This document shows positions 16,010 through 24,643 of a stretch of 33,402 nt of DNA, piece after piece; position 1 is the stretch's first letter, and every line of letters starts with the position of its first letter. The notes under the pieces were generated by a model, which saw only the letters and a list, made by a program, of their open reading frames with translations, had not been told where the DNA came from and ran no database searches. The DNA is from Deltaproteobacteria bacterium. Its GTDB lineage: Bacteria; Desulfobacterota; Desulfuromonadia; Desulfuromonadales; Geopsychrobacteraceae. A program made the position numbers and the translations under genes. The stretch lies in the NCBI GenBank assembly GCA_024280335.1, contig JAJRQI010000026.1:1-33402 (forward strand). The letters run 5' to 3'.

Positions 16010-16725
16010 AGCGCCTCCAGATGGCGAAAATAGAGCTGTTCAAAAGTGCTTGGATCAACAGCTTCTTTCTGCTGCAGATAGACCAGCTTGCCGCGGGCCA
16101 GGATTCCCAGTCGAGTGGCCGATTCCATCCCCCGGCGCAGGTTGTGGGTGACCATAATGATGGTCCGCTTGCGATCGTGCAGGATCTGCAGTTGCTCACG
16201 CAACACGCTGGCGGCATGCTCATCCAGACCGGTGTAGGGTTCGTCAAGTAGCAGCAGCGCCGGGTCGTTGACCAGGGCGCGGGCGATCGTCAGGCGCTGC
16301 TGCATCCCGCGCGAAAGGTTGGCCGCCGGCATATCGTAACGGTCGGCCAGATTGACCTGCTCAAGCAGTTGCAGGGCGCGCTGCCGGGGTTGCTCGACGC
16401 CGTAAAGAGCGGCGTAAAATTCCAGATTTTCCAGCACCGTCAGATCCTGGTAGACAAACGACTGGTGCGAGACCATACCGAGCCGACTGCGGTACTGTTC
16501 CGGTTGTTCTTTCAGATCATACCCCTGCACCCTGACCTGTCCGGCGTTCGGTCGCAGCAGGGTGGCGATAATTTTCAGCAGGGTCGACTTGCCGGCACCG
16601 TTGGGACCGAACAGGCAGAGAAATTCGCCGCGCTGCAGGTCAAGGTCGATCCCGCGCAGCGCCACACGACTGCCGTACGATTTGCACAGCCCACTGATGC
16701 TGAGAAAGGGAGAGTTTTCGCTCAC
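16006..16725 (-). CDS. ccmA: CcmA, heme export ABC ATPase
   Basis: A 239-residue ATPase with Walker A GPNGAGKST, signature LSRGMQQRL and Walker B LLLLDEPYTGLD, plus the late switch His in IMVTHNLRRG. CcmA powers the CcmABCD complex. The frame is open further upstream, but that part lies over the preceding gene. The GTG at 16725 (VSENSPFLSISGL) is the likely start, seven bases after the preceding stop, with GAGGAGGG upstream. Confidence 0.92.
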   Translation of the reverse strand: MSENSPFLSISGLCKSYGSRVALRGIDLDLQRGEFLCLFGPNGAGKSTLLKIIATLLRPNAGQVRVQGYDLKEQPEQYRSRLGMVSHQSFVYQDLTVLENLEFYAALYGVEQPRQRALQLLEQVNLADRYDMPAANLSRGMQQRLTIARALVNDPALLLLDEPYTGLDEHAASVLREQLQILHDRKRTIIMVTHNLRRGMESATRLGILARGKLVYLQQKEAVDPSTFEQLYFRHLEAL

Positions 16726-16732
16726 GACAGAA

Positions 16733-17026
16733 TCAACCCTCTTCTTCCTCGCGCAGACGCTTTTCGGCCTCAATCGCCTCGGCGACCTTGAGGCTGTAAA
16801 GGGTTCGCAACTCCTCATGATCATCGGCGCTGATCTTGTCGGTGGCCAGATCAAAATCGATATCCTTGATCGCTTTGAGATTGTGTTTTTTCTCCTGCTG
16901 CAGAACATCGATGCGCACCTGATGGAGATCCACCCGCTGACTCAAGAGAGCAGCCGGACGAAACATCGGCCGCAGGGTGTAAGCCAGCAGCAGCGCACTG
17001 ACGACCAATATAATGACTATTTCCAT
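16733..17026 (-). CDS. CcmI N-terminal-like membrane protein
   Basis: A 97-residue protein with one membrane helix (IVIILVVSALLLAYTL) and a charged helical tail (LQQEKKHNLKAIKDIDFD ... DDHEELRTLYSLKVAEA). This helix plus short coiled coil is the layout of the N-terminal part of CcmI, which elsewhere is fused to a periplasmic TPR domain. The TPR parts here are separate genes further down the operon, so CcmI seems to be split. The homology is judged by pattern only. It lies between ccmH and ccmA. Confidence 0.65.
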   Translation of the reverse strand: MEIVIILVVSALLLAYTLRPMFRPAALLSQRVDLHQVRIDVLQQEKKHNLKAIKDIDFDLATDKISADDHEELRTLYSLKVAEAIEAEKRLREEEEG

Positions 17027-17033
17027 CACCTCT

Positions 17034-17519
17034 TCAACCCTCCTCGTCCAGGTCAGCCAACTCTTTCTCGATCTTCAAGCGGGTCTGCTCATCCAACGTC
17101 ACTGTGGGTTCCGTTGCCCCGCGCTCAACAGCCTGTCTGCGCCCGGCAGAACCCCAGCGGCGGATAATCAGCAGCGCCAGCGGAATACCGACCAGCAGAG
17201 CGATAAAGGGTCCGGTGTAGGCGACCAGATTGAAGCCCTTCTTCGGTACCGTGGTCAAGATACTGTCACCGAACTGGGCGACAAAATAATCGAGGATTTC
17301 CGGTTTACTTTTACCCTGATTGAGCAGCCGGGTGATGTCGGCGCGCATCCGGTCGCCGCCGCCGCAACGATCAATATTCAGCGGCTCACCCGGACAGGCA
17401 TAACAGATCAGACTTTCGGAGACCTCGGTCTGGGTCAACTCGGCACAGCTACAGATCGGCATCAACAGAATTGCCACGAGTAGCAACGGCGGGACAAACC
17501 AGAAAGTTATTCGCTGCAT
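17034..17519 (-). CDS. ccmH: CcmH/CycL thiol-disulfide protein
   Basis: A 161-residue protein with an N-terminal signal (FWFVPPLLLVAILLMPICSC), the redox pair C39-Y-A-C42 in ESLICYACPGEPLNIDRCGGG, and a C-terminal membrane helix (TGPFIALLVGIPLALLIIRRW). CcmH reduces the CxxCH cysteines of apocytochrome before heme attachment. The usual LRCxxCQ is replaced by LICYACP, and another Cys follows in DRCGGG. The ATG at 17519 has GGAGG eight bases before it and overlaps the end of ccmF. Confidence 0.85.
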   Translation of the reverse strand: MQRITFWFVPPLLLVAILLMPICSCAELTQTEVSESLICYACPGEPLNIDRCGGGDRMRADITRLLNQGKSKPEILDYFVAQFGDSILTTVPKKGFNLVAYTGPFIALLVGIPLALLIIRRWGSAGRRQAVERGATEPTVTLDEQTRLKIEKELADLDEEG

Positions 17520-19462
17520 GCTGCTTTCCTCCGTGCGGGGATAATCGCCAGAATCCCGCCGATGACCATCAAAGTACTGCCCAGCCAAACCCAGATCAGC
17601 AGCGGGTTGACTGCCACCTTAAGGGTGATCTCATTGCCCCTGCCGATCCCCGGCATGGTCACGTAGAGGTCTTCGATCAGCGTTGAGCGCAGTGCCACTT
17701 CGGTGGTCGGCTGCTTGGCGTTGATGTAATAGCGACGTTCCGCTTCCATCTCATCGATCCGCTTGCCGTCGACAAAGACACCGAGTTGCGCGGCGTAGAT
17801 GGTGCGGTTGAATTTATCGTATTTGCGGAATTTTTCGTACTTCAGTTCATATTTGCCGATGCTCAGCGACTCGCCCTGCCGCAGGGTGCCCTGACTTTCC
17901 AGCTTATAGGCCGAAGATGCCGCAATCCCGATGACCATTATCGCCAGACCGAAATGGACGATATGTCCGCCGTAGCGCCGGCGCATTTTCCAGAGCAGCT
18001 TGACTGCAGCGGCGGCCGAGGCCTCGCCGGTCAGTTTTTTACGGGAACGAATCGCGGTGATATATTCCTGCACAATGGTCGCACCGACAAAGGCGGAGAG
18101 CGTAAAGGCAAGCAGCGGATAAAGCTCGCGAATGCCGGAAATCGCCATAATGACCCCGGCCAGCAAGGCGGTTAGCGCCGGGCGCAGAAAGTTGCGCCGC
18201 AGGTTACTCACCGAGGCCTTGCGCCAGCCGATCAGTGGGCAGATGCCGGTCAGCAGCACCAGCAGCAGAAACAGCGGCGTGTTGACCTGGTTGAAAAACG
18301 GCTGACCGACGGTCAGTTTGTTGCCGGTCACCGCTTCGGAGATGATCGGAAAAACGGTGCCGAGCAGGGTGGCAAAGGCCAGCGCCAGCAGGATCACATT
18401 GTTGAACAGAAAGGTGCTCTCTCGCGACAGGTAAGATTCGACGCTGCCCGGAGTTTTAAACTCGTTGTAACTCTCCGCCAGCAGGTAGATCCCGCCGATC
18501 AGGGCGACGATCATGAAGACCAGAAAATAGCCACCCAGCCCGGTCGCGCCGAAATCGTGCACCGACTGCAGTATGCCGCTGCGGACCAGGTAGGTCCCGA
18601 AGATACAGAGCAGAAAGGTCAACTGGATCAGCACCATGTTCCAGACCTTCATCACCCCGCGCCGCTCCTGAATGATAGCGGTATGGATGAACGCCGTCGA
18701 CACCAACCAGGGGATGAAAGAGGCATTCTCCACCGGATCCCAGGCCCAGTAGCCGCCCCAGCCCAATTCCACATAGGCCCACTGGCCGCCGAGGATGATG
18801 CCGATCGACAGAAAAATCCAGGGAAGCACGTTCCAGACGCGGGTCTTGCGAATCCAGTCGGCACCGGTGTTGCCGGTGATCATCGCAGCGACGGCATAAG
18901 CAAAGGGGATGGTGAAACCGATGTAGCCGAAAAACAGGATCGGCGGATGAAAAACCATGCCGGGATTCTGCAGCATCGGGTTGAGTCCCTGACCGTCGCG
19001 CGGCATGAAACCGAGGGTTTCAAACGGACTGCTGATCGCGCAGAGCAGGAACAGAAAAAACGCCAGAGTTCCCGCCAGGACCAGATAGATGTAAGGGGTG
19101 TTGCGATCGTCCGCCTCTCTTCGATTGTTGAAAATCACCAGCGCGATAAAGACGCTCAACACCCAGGCCCAGAACAGCAGCGAACCCTTCTGTCCGGCCC
19201 AGAACGCGGTAATTTTGTAGAACAACGGCAGCGCCCGGTCAGAGTAGGATGCGACATACTCAACCGAGAAGTTGTCGGTTAAAAACAGCCAGGCCAGAGC
19301 GACCGACGCCAGGGTGGTGGCGATCGCCGCACTGAGCAGACCGCGCTTGCCTGCCTGCACCAGCCGAACATTGTTGCGGGCCAGGCCGGACAAAAACAGC
19401 CCCATCGACAACAGTGTAAAAAACAGCGCGGCAATCAGGGAATAGGTACCGAAACTGATCAC
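17507..19462 (-). CDS. ccmF: CcmF, heme lyase core subunit
   Basis: A 651-residue protein of normal length with some 14-15 membrane helices and the WWD motif GWGGYWAWDPVENASFIPW (234-252). Other family landmarks are FWAGQKGSLLFWAWVLS (88-104) and NPMLQNPGMVFHPPILFFGY (161-180). CcmF attaches heme from CcmE to apocytochrome c with CcmH and CcmI. The start is GTG, overlapping the ccmE stop by four bases (GTGA). Confidence 0.96.
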   Translation of the reverse strand: MISFGTYSLIAALFFTLLSMGLFLSGLARNNVRLVQAGKRGLLSAAIATTLASVALAWLFLTDNFSVEYVASYSDRALPLFYKITAFWAGQKGSLLFWAWVLSVFIALVIFNNRREADDRNTPYIYLVLAGTLAFFLFLLCAISSPFETLGFMPRDGQGLNPMLQNPGMVFHPPILFFGYIGFTIPFAYAVAAMITGNTGADWIRKTRVWNVLPWIFLSIGIILGGQWAYVELGWGGYWAWDPVENASFIPWLVSTAFIHTAIIQERRGVMKVWNMVLIQLTFLLCIFGTYLVRSGILQSVHDFGATGLGGYFLVFMIVALIGGIYLLAESYNEFKTPGSVESYLSRESTFLFNNVILLALAFATLLGTVFPIISEAVTGNKLTVGQPFFNQVNTPLFLLLVLLTGICPLIGWRKASVSNLRRNFLRPALTALLAGVIMAISGIRELYPLLAFTLSAFVGATIVQEYITAIRSRKKLTGEASAAAAVKLLWKMRRRYGGHIVHFGLAIMVIGIAASSAYKLESQGTLRQGESLSIGKYELKYEKFRKYDKFNRTIYAAQLGVFVDGKRIDEMEAERRYYINAKQPTTEVALRSTLIEDLYVTMPGIGRGNEITLKVAVNPLLIWVWLGSTLMVIGGILAIIPARRKAACSE

Positions 19463-19896
19463 TTATCTGCCTCCTGCGGGTTTTCCTGTTCAGATTCATA
19501 TTTTGAAGGGCACTTCACCAGCAGCGTCTCTGCCCGAAAGAGATTCTTTTCTCGGTCATAGATCCCTTCAAGCAGCGCTTCGATTTCCGGCTCAAAGGCG
19601 TCCGGTTTGGCACCGTTGTAGTGCACATTGATGGTCTGTTGCGGATTATTTTCATCCTTGATCGAGAAGCGCAGCGTCAGATCACGCTGGTTGTAGTCGA
19701 TGCTGCCGTCGACCACCAGGCCACCGACCCGCACCGCCTGGTCCGCGCCGAGCTGCAACCCCAAAGGCGAGGTTTTCAATTCACCGACCGTCAGGTAATA
19801 GACACTGGTTTCAGCGAGGCCGCGATAGATCAGAAAACCGACACTGGACAACAGCACCAGGATGGCGATCAACACTTTACGGTTCGATTTTTTCAT
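19459..19896 (-). CDS. ccmE: CcmE heme chaperone, Cys (CxxxY) variant
   Basis: A 145-residue periplasmic heme chaperone with one N-terminal anchor (VLIAILVLLSSVGFLIY) and the OB-fold landmarks YYLTVGEL, VRVGGLVVDGSI and INVHYNGAKPDAF. The heme-binding site reads VKCPSKYE: C129-P-S-K-Y133. Most CcmE proteins have HxxxY with a covalent heme bond at His. The CxxxY form is known from archaea and some sulfate reducers. The ATG at 19896 is preferred (GGAG just upstream). It is the first gene of the operon, after a sigma54 promoter. Confidence 0.93.
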   Translation of the reverse strand: MKKSNRKVLIAILVLLSSVGFLIYRGLAETSVYYLTVGELKTSPLGLQLGADQAVRVGGLVVDGSIDYNQRDLTLRFSIKDENNPQQTINVHYNGAKPDAFEPEIEALLEGIYDREKNLFRAETLLVKCPSKYESEQENPQEADK

Positions 19897-19962
19897 CCGT
19901 CTCCACTCTCTTTCAGGGGAATGAGCGACACCCCCGGCGGGGCGTATCAAGGGGAGACAATG

Positions 19963-19978
19963 AGCACGGGCCGTGCCA
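19963..19978 (-). promoter_or_regulatory. Sigma54 (-24/-12) promoter of the ccm operon
   Basis: The minus strand reads TGGCACGGCCCGTGCT. It matches TGGCACG-N4-TTGCW except for one base, with the invariant GG and GC correctly spaced. Transcription should start near 19952, about 55 bases before the ccmE ATG. The GAFTGA-type activator gene immediately upstream supports it. Confidence 0.75.
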
Positions 19979-20075
19979 GAAGTTACAAAACGGTTGATAA
20001 CTTTCTGTAAGTGATTTAAATCAGGGGATAATCGAGATCACGCAGAGATAGAGCGGGGACTCAAGGAGGGGGTTT

Positions 20076-20116
20076 AGCTGCGACAATAACTGCCAACGGG
20101 ACAATTTGTCGCAGCT
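20076..20116. promoter_or_regulatory. Probable upstream activator site for the NtrC-type regulator
   Basis: AGCTGCGACAA (20076-20086) and TTGTCGCAGCT (20106-20116) form a perfect 11-bp inverted repeat with 19 bases between. It lies about 100-140 bases upstream of the -24 element, the normal distance for an enhancer. No T-run follows, so it is a poor terminator for the regulator gene that ends at 20126. Binding by that regulator is inferred. Confidence 0.6.
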
Positions 20117-20125
20117 GCCAAGCAG

Positions 20126-21472
20126 TTAATCGTTCAATTTGCGCTGGATGGTTTTACGGTTAATGGCAAGGATCTCGGCAGCCCGAACCCGGTTGCCTTG
20201 GCAGCGGTCAAGAATATGCCGGATGTAATCCAGCTCGACCTCGGCCAGGGTTTTATCTTCCGGCAGAGCATAGCGGTTGACCGGACAGATCTGCTGACGC
20301 AGCGCTTCCGGTAAATCATCCAGTTGCACGGTTTCGCCGGCACTGATGTAAGCACAGCGTTCCACCAGACTGCGCAGTTCGCGAACATTGCCGGGCCAGG
20401 AGTAATCGACCAGCGCGCGCAGGACTTCCGGCGGAAAAAAAATATCCCGACCTTCTGCCGCATGTTGGGCAACAAAAGTTTCGATCAACAGCGGAATATC
20501 TTCGCGCCGCTGCCGCAGCGGCGGGACGTCGATCTGAAAGGTCGCCAGACGGTAAAAGATATCCTCGCGAAACTCACCTGACTTCGCTGCGCTGCGCAGA
20601 TCGCGGTTGGTCGCCGAAACGATCCGCACATCGAAGCCGACATCGCGAGTGCTGCCGACCGGCCGGACCCGCCGCTCCTGAATCGCCCGCAACAGTTTGG
20701 CCTGCAGCGCCGGAGGCATTTCACCGATCTCGTCCAGAAACAGGGTGCCGCCGTCAGCCGCGACAAACAGCCCCTGCTTCTTCTCCTGCGCTCCGGTAAA
20801 GGCGCCGCGGGCGTGACCGAACAGCTCACTTTCGAGCAATGAGTCGGGAATCGAAGCACAGTTGATCGGCACAAAGGGACCTGCGTTGCGCGGCGATTCA
20901 CGATGGATCGCCTGGGCGATCAGCTCCTTACCGGTGCCGGTCTCCCCTTCGATCAGCACGCTCCCTTCGGCCGGAGCTACTTTTTCGATCAGGTGGAAAA
21001 CCTGTTGCATGGCGCTGCTCTTGCCGAGCAACTGTTGAAAACGGTGCGGCCGGGTGACCCGCTCTTCCAGCTCTTTGACCCGCCGGCGCATCCGCAGTTC
21101 CCGTTCGGCCCGTTTGACCGCGATCAGGATCTGCTCCATTTTGAACGGCTTGATGATGTAATCGTAGGCGCCTTTGTCGATGAAACCGATGGTATCGTTG
21201 ATGTCGCCGAAGGCGGTAATCAGGATGACAAAGGGAGAAAATCCGCTGCCGGTTTTGATCTGTTCAAGCAAGCCGACGCCATCCATACCCGGCATCTTGA
21301 TGTCGCTGATGACCAGATGGAACTCGCGGCTTGCCAGCCGCTCAAGGGCCTCATCGGCAGAAGCGGCGGTTGCCGTCCGGTAGCCTTGCTCTGAGAGAAT
21401 ATCCTGCAGGAAATCACGCATATCGGCATGGTCATCGACGACCAGAATGTCCAGCTCGGCTCGCTGACTCAT
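20126..21472 (-). CDS. NtrC-family sigma54-dependent response regulator
   Basis: A 448-residue regulator with three domains. The receiver (1-125) has phospho-acceptor D57 in [12 protein letters not shown] and the Lys in IIKPF. The AAA+ domain (145-375) has Walker A GETGTGKE and the sigma54-contacting GAFTGA (223-228). The Fis-type HTH lies at the C terminus ([20 protein letters not shown]). It activates sigma54 promoters when phosphorylated. Its ATG overlaps the kinase stop. The next gene downstream is ccmE, with a sigma54 promoter and an inverted repeat between, so the ccm operon is the likely target. Confidence 0.95.
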   Translation of the reverse strand: MSQRAELDILVVDDHADMRDFLQDILSEQGYRTATAASADEALERLASREFHLVISDIKMPGMDGVGLLEQIKTGSGFSPFVILITAFGDINDTIGFIDKGAYDYIIKPFKMEQILIAVKRAERELRMRRRVKELEERVTRPHRFQQLLGKSSAMQQVFHLIEKVAPAEGSVLIEGETGTGKELIAQAIHRESPRNAGPFVPINCASIPDSLLESELFGHARGAFTGAQEKKQGLFVAADGGTLFLDEIGEMPPALQAKLLRAIQERRVRPVGSTRDVGFDVRIVSATNRDLRSAAKSGEFREDIFYRLATFQIDVPPLRQRREDIPLLIETFVAQHAAEGRDIFFPPEVLRALVDYSWPGNVRELRSLVERCAYISAGETVQLDDLPEALRQQICPVNRYALPEDKTLAEVELDYIRHILDRCQGNRVRAAEILAINRKTIQRKLND

Positions 21473-22932
21473 GACTGCTCCTCAAACTTCTGCGGCAGAC
21501 AGATAACGAAGCGGACACCGCCGTCCGCCGCGCTTTCAACGCTGATCTCGCCATCATGCTCTGCGACGATATTGGCGACGATGAACAGGCCCAGTCCGGT
21601 CCCCTCGCCGACCTGTTTGGTGGTGAAAAAGGGATCGAAAATTCGCGAACGCTGCGCTACGGGAATTCCCGGGCCGCTGTCTTCATAAACAATCTGCAGC
21701 CGGTTCTGCGCAGGCACACTGACCGCGATGCGGATCGTCCCAGCCCCGGTGATCGCCTGAAAGGAGTTGAGCATCAGGTTGACGAACAGTTGCTGCAGGG
21801 CATCGGCATCAGCGACCAGCCGTTCTTCGGCAAGATCGAGGCTCAGGCGGATCTCGTCGCGGCTGCGCTTGGAACGGAGCAAACAGAGGGAAAAAGCTTC
21901 GCTGATCGGCTGTTGCAGGGAAAGCTCGATAAAGGGCTGTTCATCCTTGCGGGAAAAGGCCAGCAGCCGTTCGATCAGCGCGGTGATATTCTCGCTCTGC
22001 TGGACGATGGTCACCAGCGATTTCCGAGAGGGGTCCGCTTTATCCAGCTTGGCGAGCAAATATTCGGCGCGACCGCTGATGACATTGAGCGGAGTGCCGA
22101 TTTCATGGGCGAGGCCGGAGCTGAGTTGGCCGATGGAGGCAAGCTTTTCTGCATGGCGCAGACTTTTTTCCAGTTGCAGCTTCTCCTGGTAGAAGCGATC
22201 TCGCCTGCGGTTCTGCACTTCCAGCTGTTCCGCCATCCGGTTCAGTTCATCGGTCAGGCGGTCGAGCTCAATTGCACCGCTCGGTTCAACCCGGAAACTG
22301 AAATCGCCGGCCCCCAACTGGCGGGCCGCTTCGATCAACCGCTGCATCGGCTGGGTGATATTCCAACGGGTAATCATGATGATCAGCGCGCCGAGGCCGA
22401 CCGCCAGAGCCACGGTGAACAGCAGAAAGCGGCGCGTGGTTCCGGCCAGGGTCTGGTTAACCTGCTGCAACGGAAGAACCACTTCCAGGGCGCCCTGCAA
22501 CGAGTGGCCGCTGCCACGCACCGGAACGATAATGGAAAAATACTGCTCCATCCCTTTGGCAAAGAACTCTTCCTGAGTGCCGCCGTCCAGGCGGGCCAGA
22601 TCAATCTGTTGCTGCTCTAACGGCAGCGGGTTGCAGTGGGCACAGGCGACCCCGACCGGGGCGCCGTCCCGATCGTAGAAGCGCAGCATCGGCGGCGGTG
22701 ACCATTCGCTCGGAGCGATGTCGGCCAGCAGGGCATCCAGATCGACCGCCGGATCCCCCGGATGATAAAAACGCAACACCGCCGCCAGCGCCCGGGCCGT
22801 CAGCCGCGCTTCCGAACGGATCCCGGCCAGCAGATGGTCCCGCTCATCCTGAATGGAGACGTAGCCGAGCAGTGCAGAAGCGACGGCAATCAGGGTAAAG
22901 AGATAGAGAAATGTTCGGGTCGCGATGCGCAT
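21469..22932 (-). CDS. Membrane sensor histidine kinase with periplasmic CxxC
   Basis: A 487-residue kinase. Helix 1 (about 5-25) and helix 2 (about 168-187) enclose a periplasmic sensor of about 140 residues. That sensor carries C97-A-H-C100-N, a CxxC pair that is one residue away from a heme site (CxxCH). HAMP (188-240) is followed by the H box GLAHEIGTPLNV (H276), the N box NLMLNSFQAI, and DSGPGIP and GTGLGLFIV of the ATPase domain. It is paired by overlap with the NtrC-type regulator. A thiol, heme or metal signal in the periplasm would fit control of cytochrome maturation, but this is inferred. Confidence 0.93.
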   Translation of the reverse strand: MRIATRTFLYLFTLIAVASALLGYVSIQDERDHLLAGIRSEARLTARALAAVLRFYHPGDPAVDLDALLADIAPSEWSPPPMLRFYDRDGAPVGVACAHCNPLPLEQQQIDLARLDGGTQEEFFAKGMEQYFSIIVPVRGSGHSLQGALEVVLPLQQVNQTLAGTTRRFLLFTVALAVGLGALIIMITRWNITQPMQRLIEAARQLGAGDFSFRVEPSGAIELDRLTDELNRMAEQLEVQNRRRDRFYQEKLQLEKSLRHAEKLASIGQLSSGLAHEIGTPLNVISGRAEYLLAKLDKADPSRKSLVTIVQQSENITALIERLLAFSRKDEQPFIELSLQQPISEAFSLCLLRSKRSRDEIRLSLDLAEERLVADADALQQLFVNLMLNSFQAITGAGTIRIAVSVPAQNRLQIVYEDSGPGIPVAQRSRIFDPFFTTKQVGEGTGLGLFIVANIVAEHDGEISVESAADGGVRFVICLPQKFEEQS

Positions 22933-23099
22933 CCAGGCTCCTCTTCTCTGTCGACTATATTCAGATCTGCTTACGCCGGCGCCGCATTCTGATTCCCCTG
23001 CCGGACAATCCCGATCATCGAATCAGGATCTGTCGATATTTTGCGCTTTTCCCGACATCTCTGCAAAATAGGTCAATCCTCTCCAGACTGTTCGTCAAT

Positions 23100-24242
23100 T
23101 CAAATCCCGGACCCCTCACTCAACAGCTGAAGATAAGCGCTGTATTGATAGCGCTTGCCCCGTTGTTTGCCGGAAACTTCCTTGAGAATGCCGATGGTTT
23201 CAAGTTGACCGACGATCTTCGCGGCCGTTGGATAGGACATGGAAAAGTGCCCGGCGACCTCATTGACCGAGACGTAGGGGGTATAAAAAAGCCGTTCCAG
23301 GACCCCGACAGCATGAGGAGAGGATATTTTTTTCTGCCAGAGCAGATCTCGGTGTTTGTTCTGTAATTCCAGTATATTCTTGGCCATTGCCACAGCCGCA
23401 TCCGCGGTGGTCAGCACGCCTTGCAGAAAGAACTTGATCCACTGTTCATAGTCGCCACTCTCTCTGGCCAGACTTAAACGGTCATAATATTCCTGCCGGT
23501 TCTTTTTGAAGTAGTAGCTCAGGTACAATAACGGCTTCTCCATCACTCTCTGCCAATGCAGGTAAAAGGTAATCAGCAGCCGCCCCAAACGACCATTACC
23601 ATCAAGAAACGGATGGATCGTTTCAAACTGGTAATGGATCAAGGCGCAATTAATCAGTACCGGCAAGGTCTGCGGACGATGAAGATAGAGTTCCAGCTCA
23701 CCAAGGGTCTTTCCCAACTCATGCGGCGGCGGCGGAACAAAGGTTGCGTTTTTCAGGGTACTGCCTGCCGGGCCGATCCAGTTCTGCGATTTTCGAAACT
23801 CTCCCGGAGTTTTGTTGCCACCACGCACCCCCGCCAGCAACAGCTCATGAATTTCACGGATCAGACGCAGGCTCATGGGGAATTCACGCAGCCGCTCCAG
23901 CCCATAGTTCAGTGCCTTGATATAGTTGACAACCTCTTCGACATCGTTAATGTTTTCCGGTGTGTCGCCCAACTCTGCGGCAAACAGATTTTCGAGTGAA
24001 GCCTGAGTGCCTTCAATCTGCGAGCTGAGCAGAGCTTCCTTTTTTACGTACATGGCAATAAACAGGTTGGCATTCGGCAGAACATGGCCAAGGCCATCAA
24101 GCCGGGCCAAGGCCATATCGGCCCGTGAGAGGAGGGTTTGCAGCTCTCCCTCAAGAGCAATCGGGGGGGCGGGCGGCAAAGGGGCCGGAATAAAAGCTTG
24201 ATAGTCACTTGCCTGTGAGATATAGGTTCCGCTTCTACTCAT
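23100..24242 (-). CDS. Fic-domain protein with inhibitory motif and C-terminal winged helix
   Basis: A 380-residue protein. The active motif HPFLDGNGRLGR (210-221) is the complete FIC signature, which transfers AMP or another nucleotide to protein hydroxyls. The N-terminal SSQIEG (73-78) fits the class II inhibitory motif [S/T]xxxE[G/N], whose Glu blocks ATP binding. The last ~80 residues form a winged helix (GHFSMSYPTAAKIVGQLETIGIL). The ATG at 24242 has AAGG upstream. Three operator-like repeats precede the gene, and the winged helix may bind them. Targets are unknown. Confidence 0.9.
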   Translation of the reverse strand: MSRSGTYISQASDYQAFIPAPLPPAPPIALEGELQTLLSRADMALARLDGLGHVLPNANLFIAMYVKKEALLSSQIEGTQASLENLFAAELGDTPENINDVEEVVNYIKALNYGLERLREFPMSLRLIREIHELLLAGVRGGNKTPGEFRKSQNWIGPAGSTLKNATFVPPPPHELGKTLGELELYLHRPQTLPVLINCALIHYQFETIHPFLDGNGRLGRLLITFYLHWQRVMEKPLLYLSYYFKKNRQEYYDRLSLARESGDYEQWIKFFLQGVLTTADAAVAMAKNILELQNKHRDLLWQKKISSPHAVGVLERLFYTPYVSVNEVAGHFSMSYPTAAKIVGQLETIGILKEVSGKQRGKRYQYSAYLQLLSEGSGI

Positions 24243-24252
24243 AATATGTACC

Positions 24253-24357
24253 TTATTCAAAGAATTTTTAATAAGGTACTCTTTTTTCGCGAGTTATTCA
24301 ACAAACCTTTAATAACACGCATTCTGCACTGCCCTTTATTCAAGGAAACTTTAACAA
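24253..24357. promoter_or_regulatory. Three phased operator-like repeats upstream of fic
   Basis: TTATTCAA-N7-TTAAYAA occurs three times: 24253-24274, 24294-24315 and 24336-24357. Starts are 41 and 42 bases apart, about four DNA turns, so all sites face the same side. Each copy is itself a near-palindrome (TTATT...AATAA), and copy 1 is flanked by CC/GG to give CCTTATT...AATAAGG. Copy 1 covers the ribosome site of the Fic gene. This looks like a cooperative repressor array. Confidence 0.65.
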
Positions 24358-24643
24358 CGGCGCAGCACGAGAGTTCTAAATGCGGGTGATGTTCATTCAT
24401 TTCTCAGATTGATAGTTGCCGAGGCCGCTCCGCGACCGAGTTGTTTCATGCGATATTTCGCAGTATTCGCGGCTGCAATCACCGATAGGTTATTTATTCA
24501 TAGAAATATCTACATACCCACACATTGTTGGTGCTTTTACTTTCATTCCCGATATTTTTTTTGCTATAGTGTGTACCGCTTGCATTTCGCCACAAGTATG
24601 CTTTTCTATCTAAATCAACCAGAGGAAAAGGAGGATGGGCTTG

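Noticed and set aside
20076-20116. Terminator of the response regulator gene
   Set aside because: The stem is long, but the loop is 19 bases and no T-run follows on the minus strand. An activator site fits better.
21556-22620. 354-residue open frame on the plus strand
   Set aside because: Antisense to the histidine kinase, which is complete and coherent.
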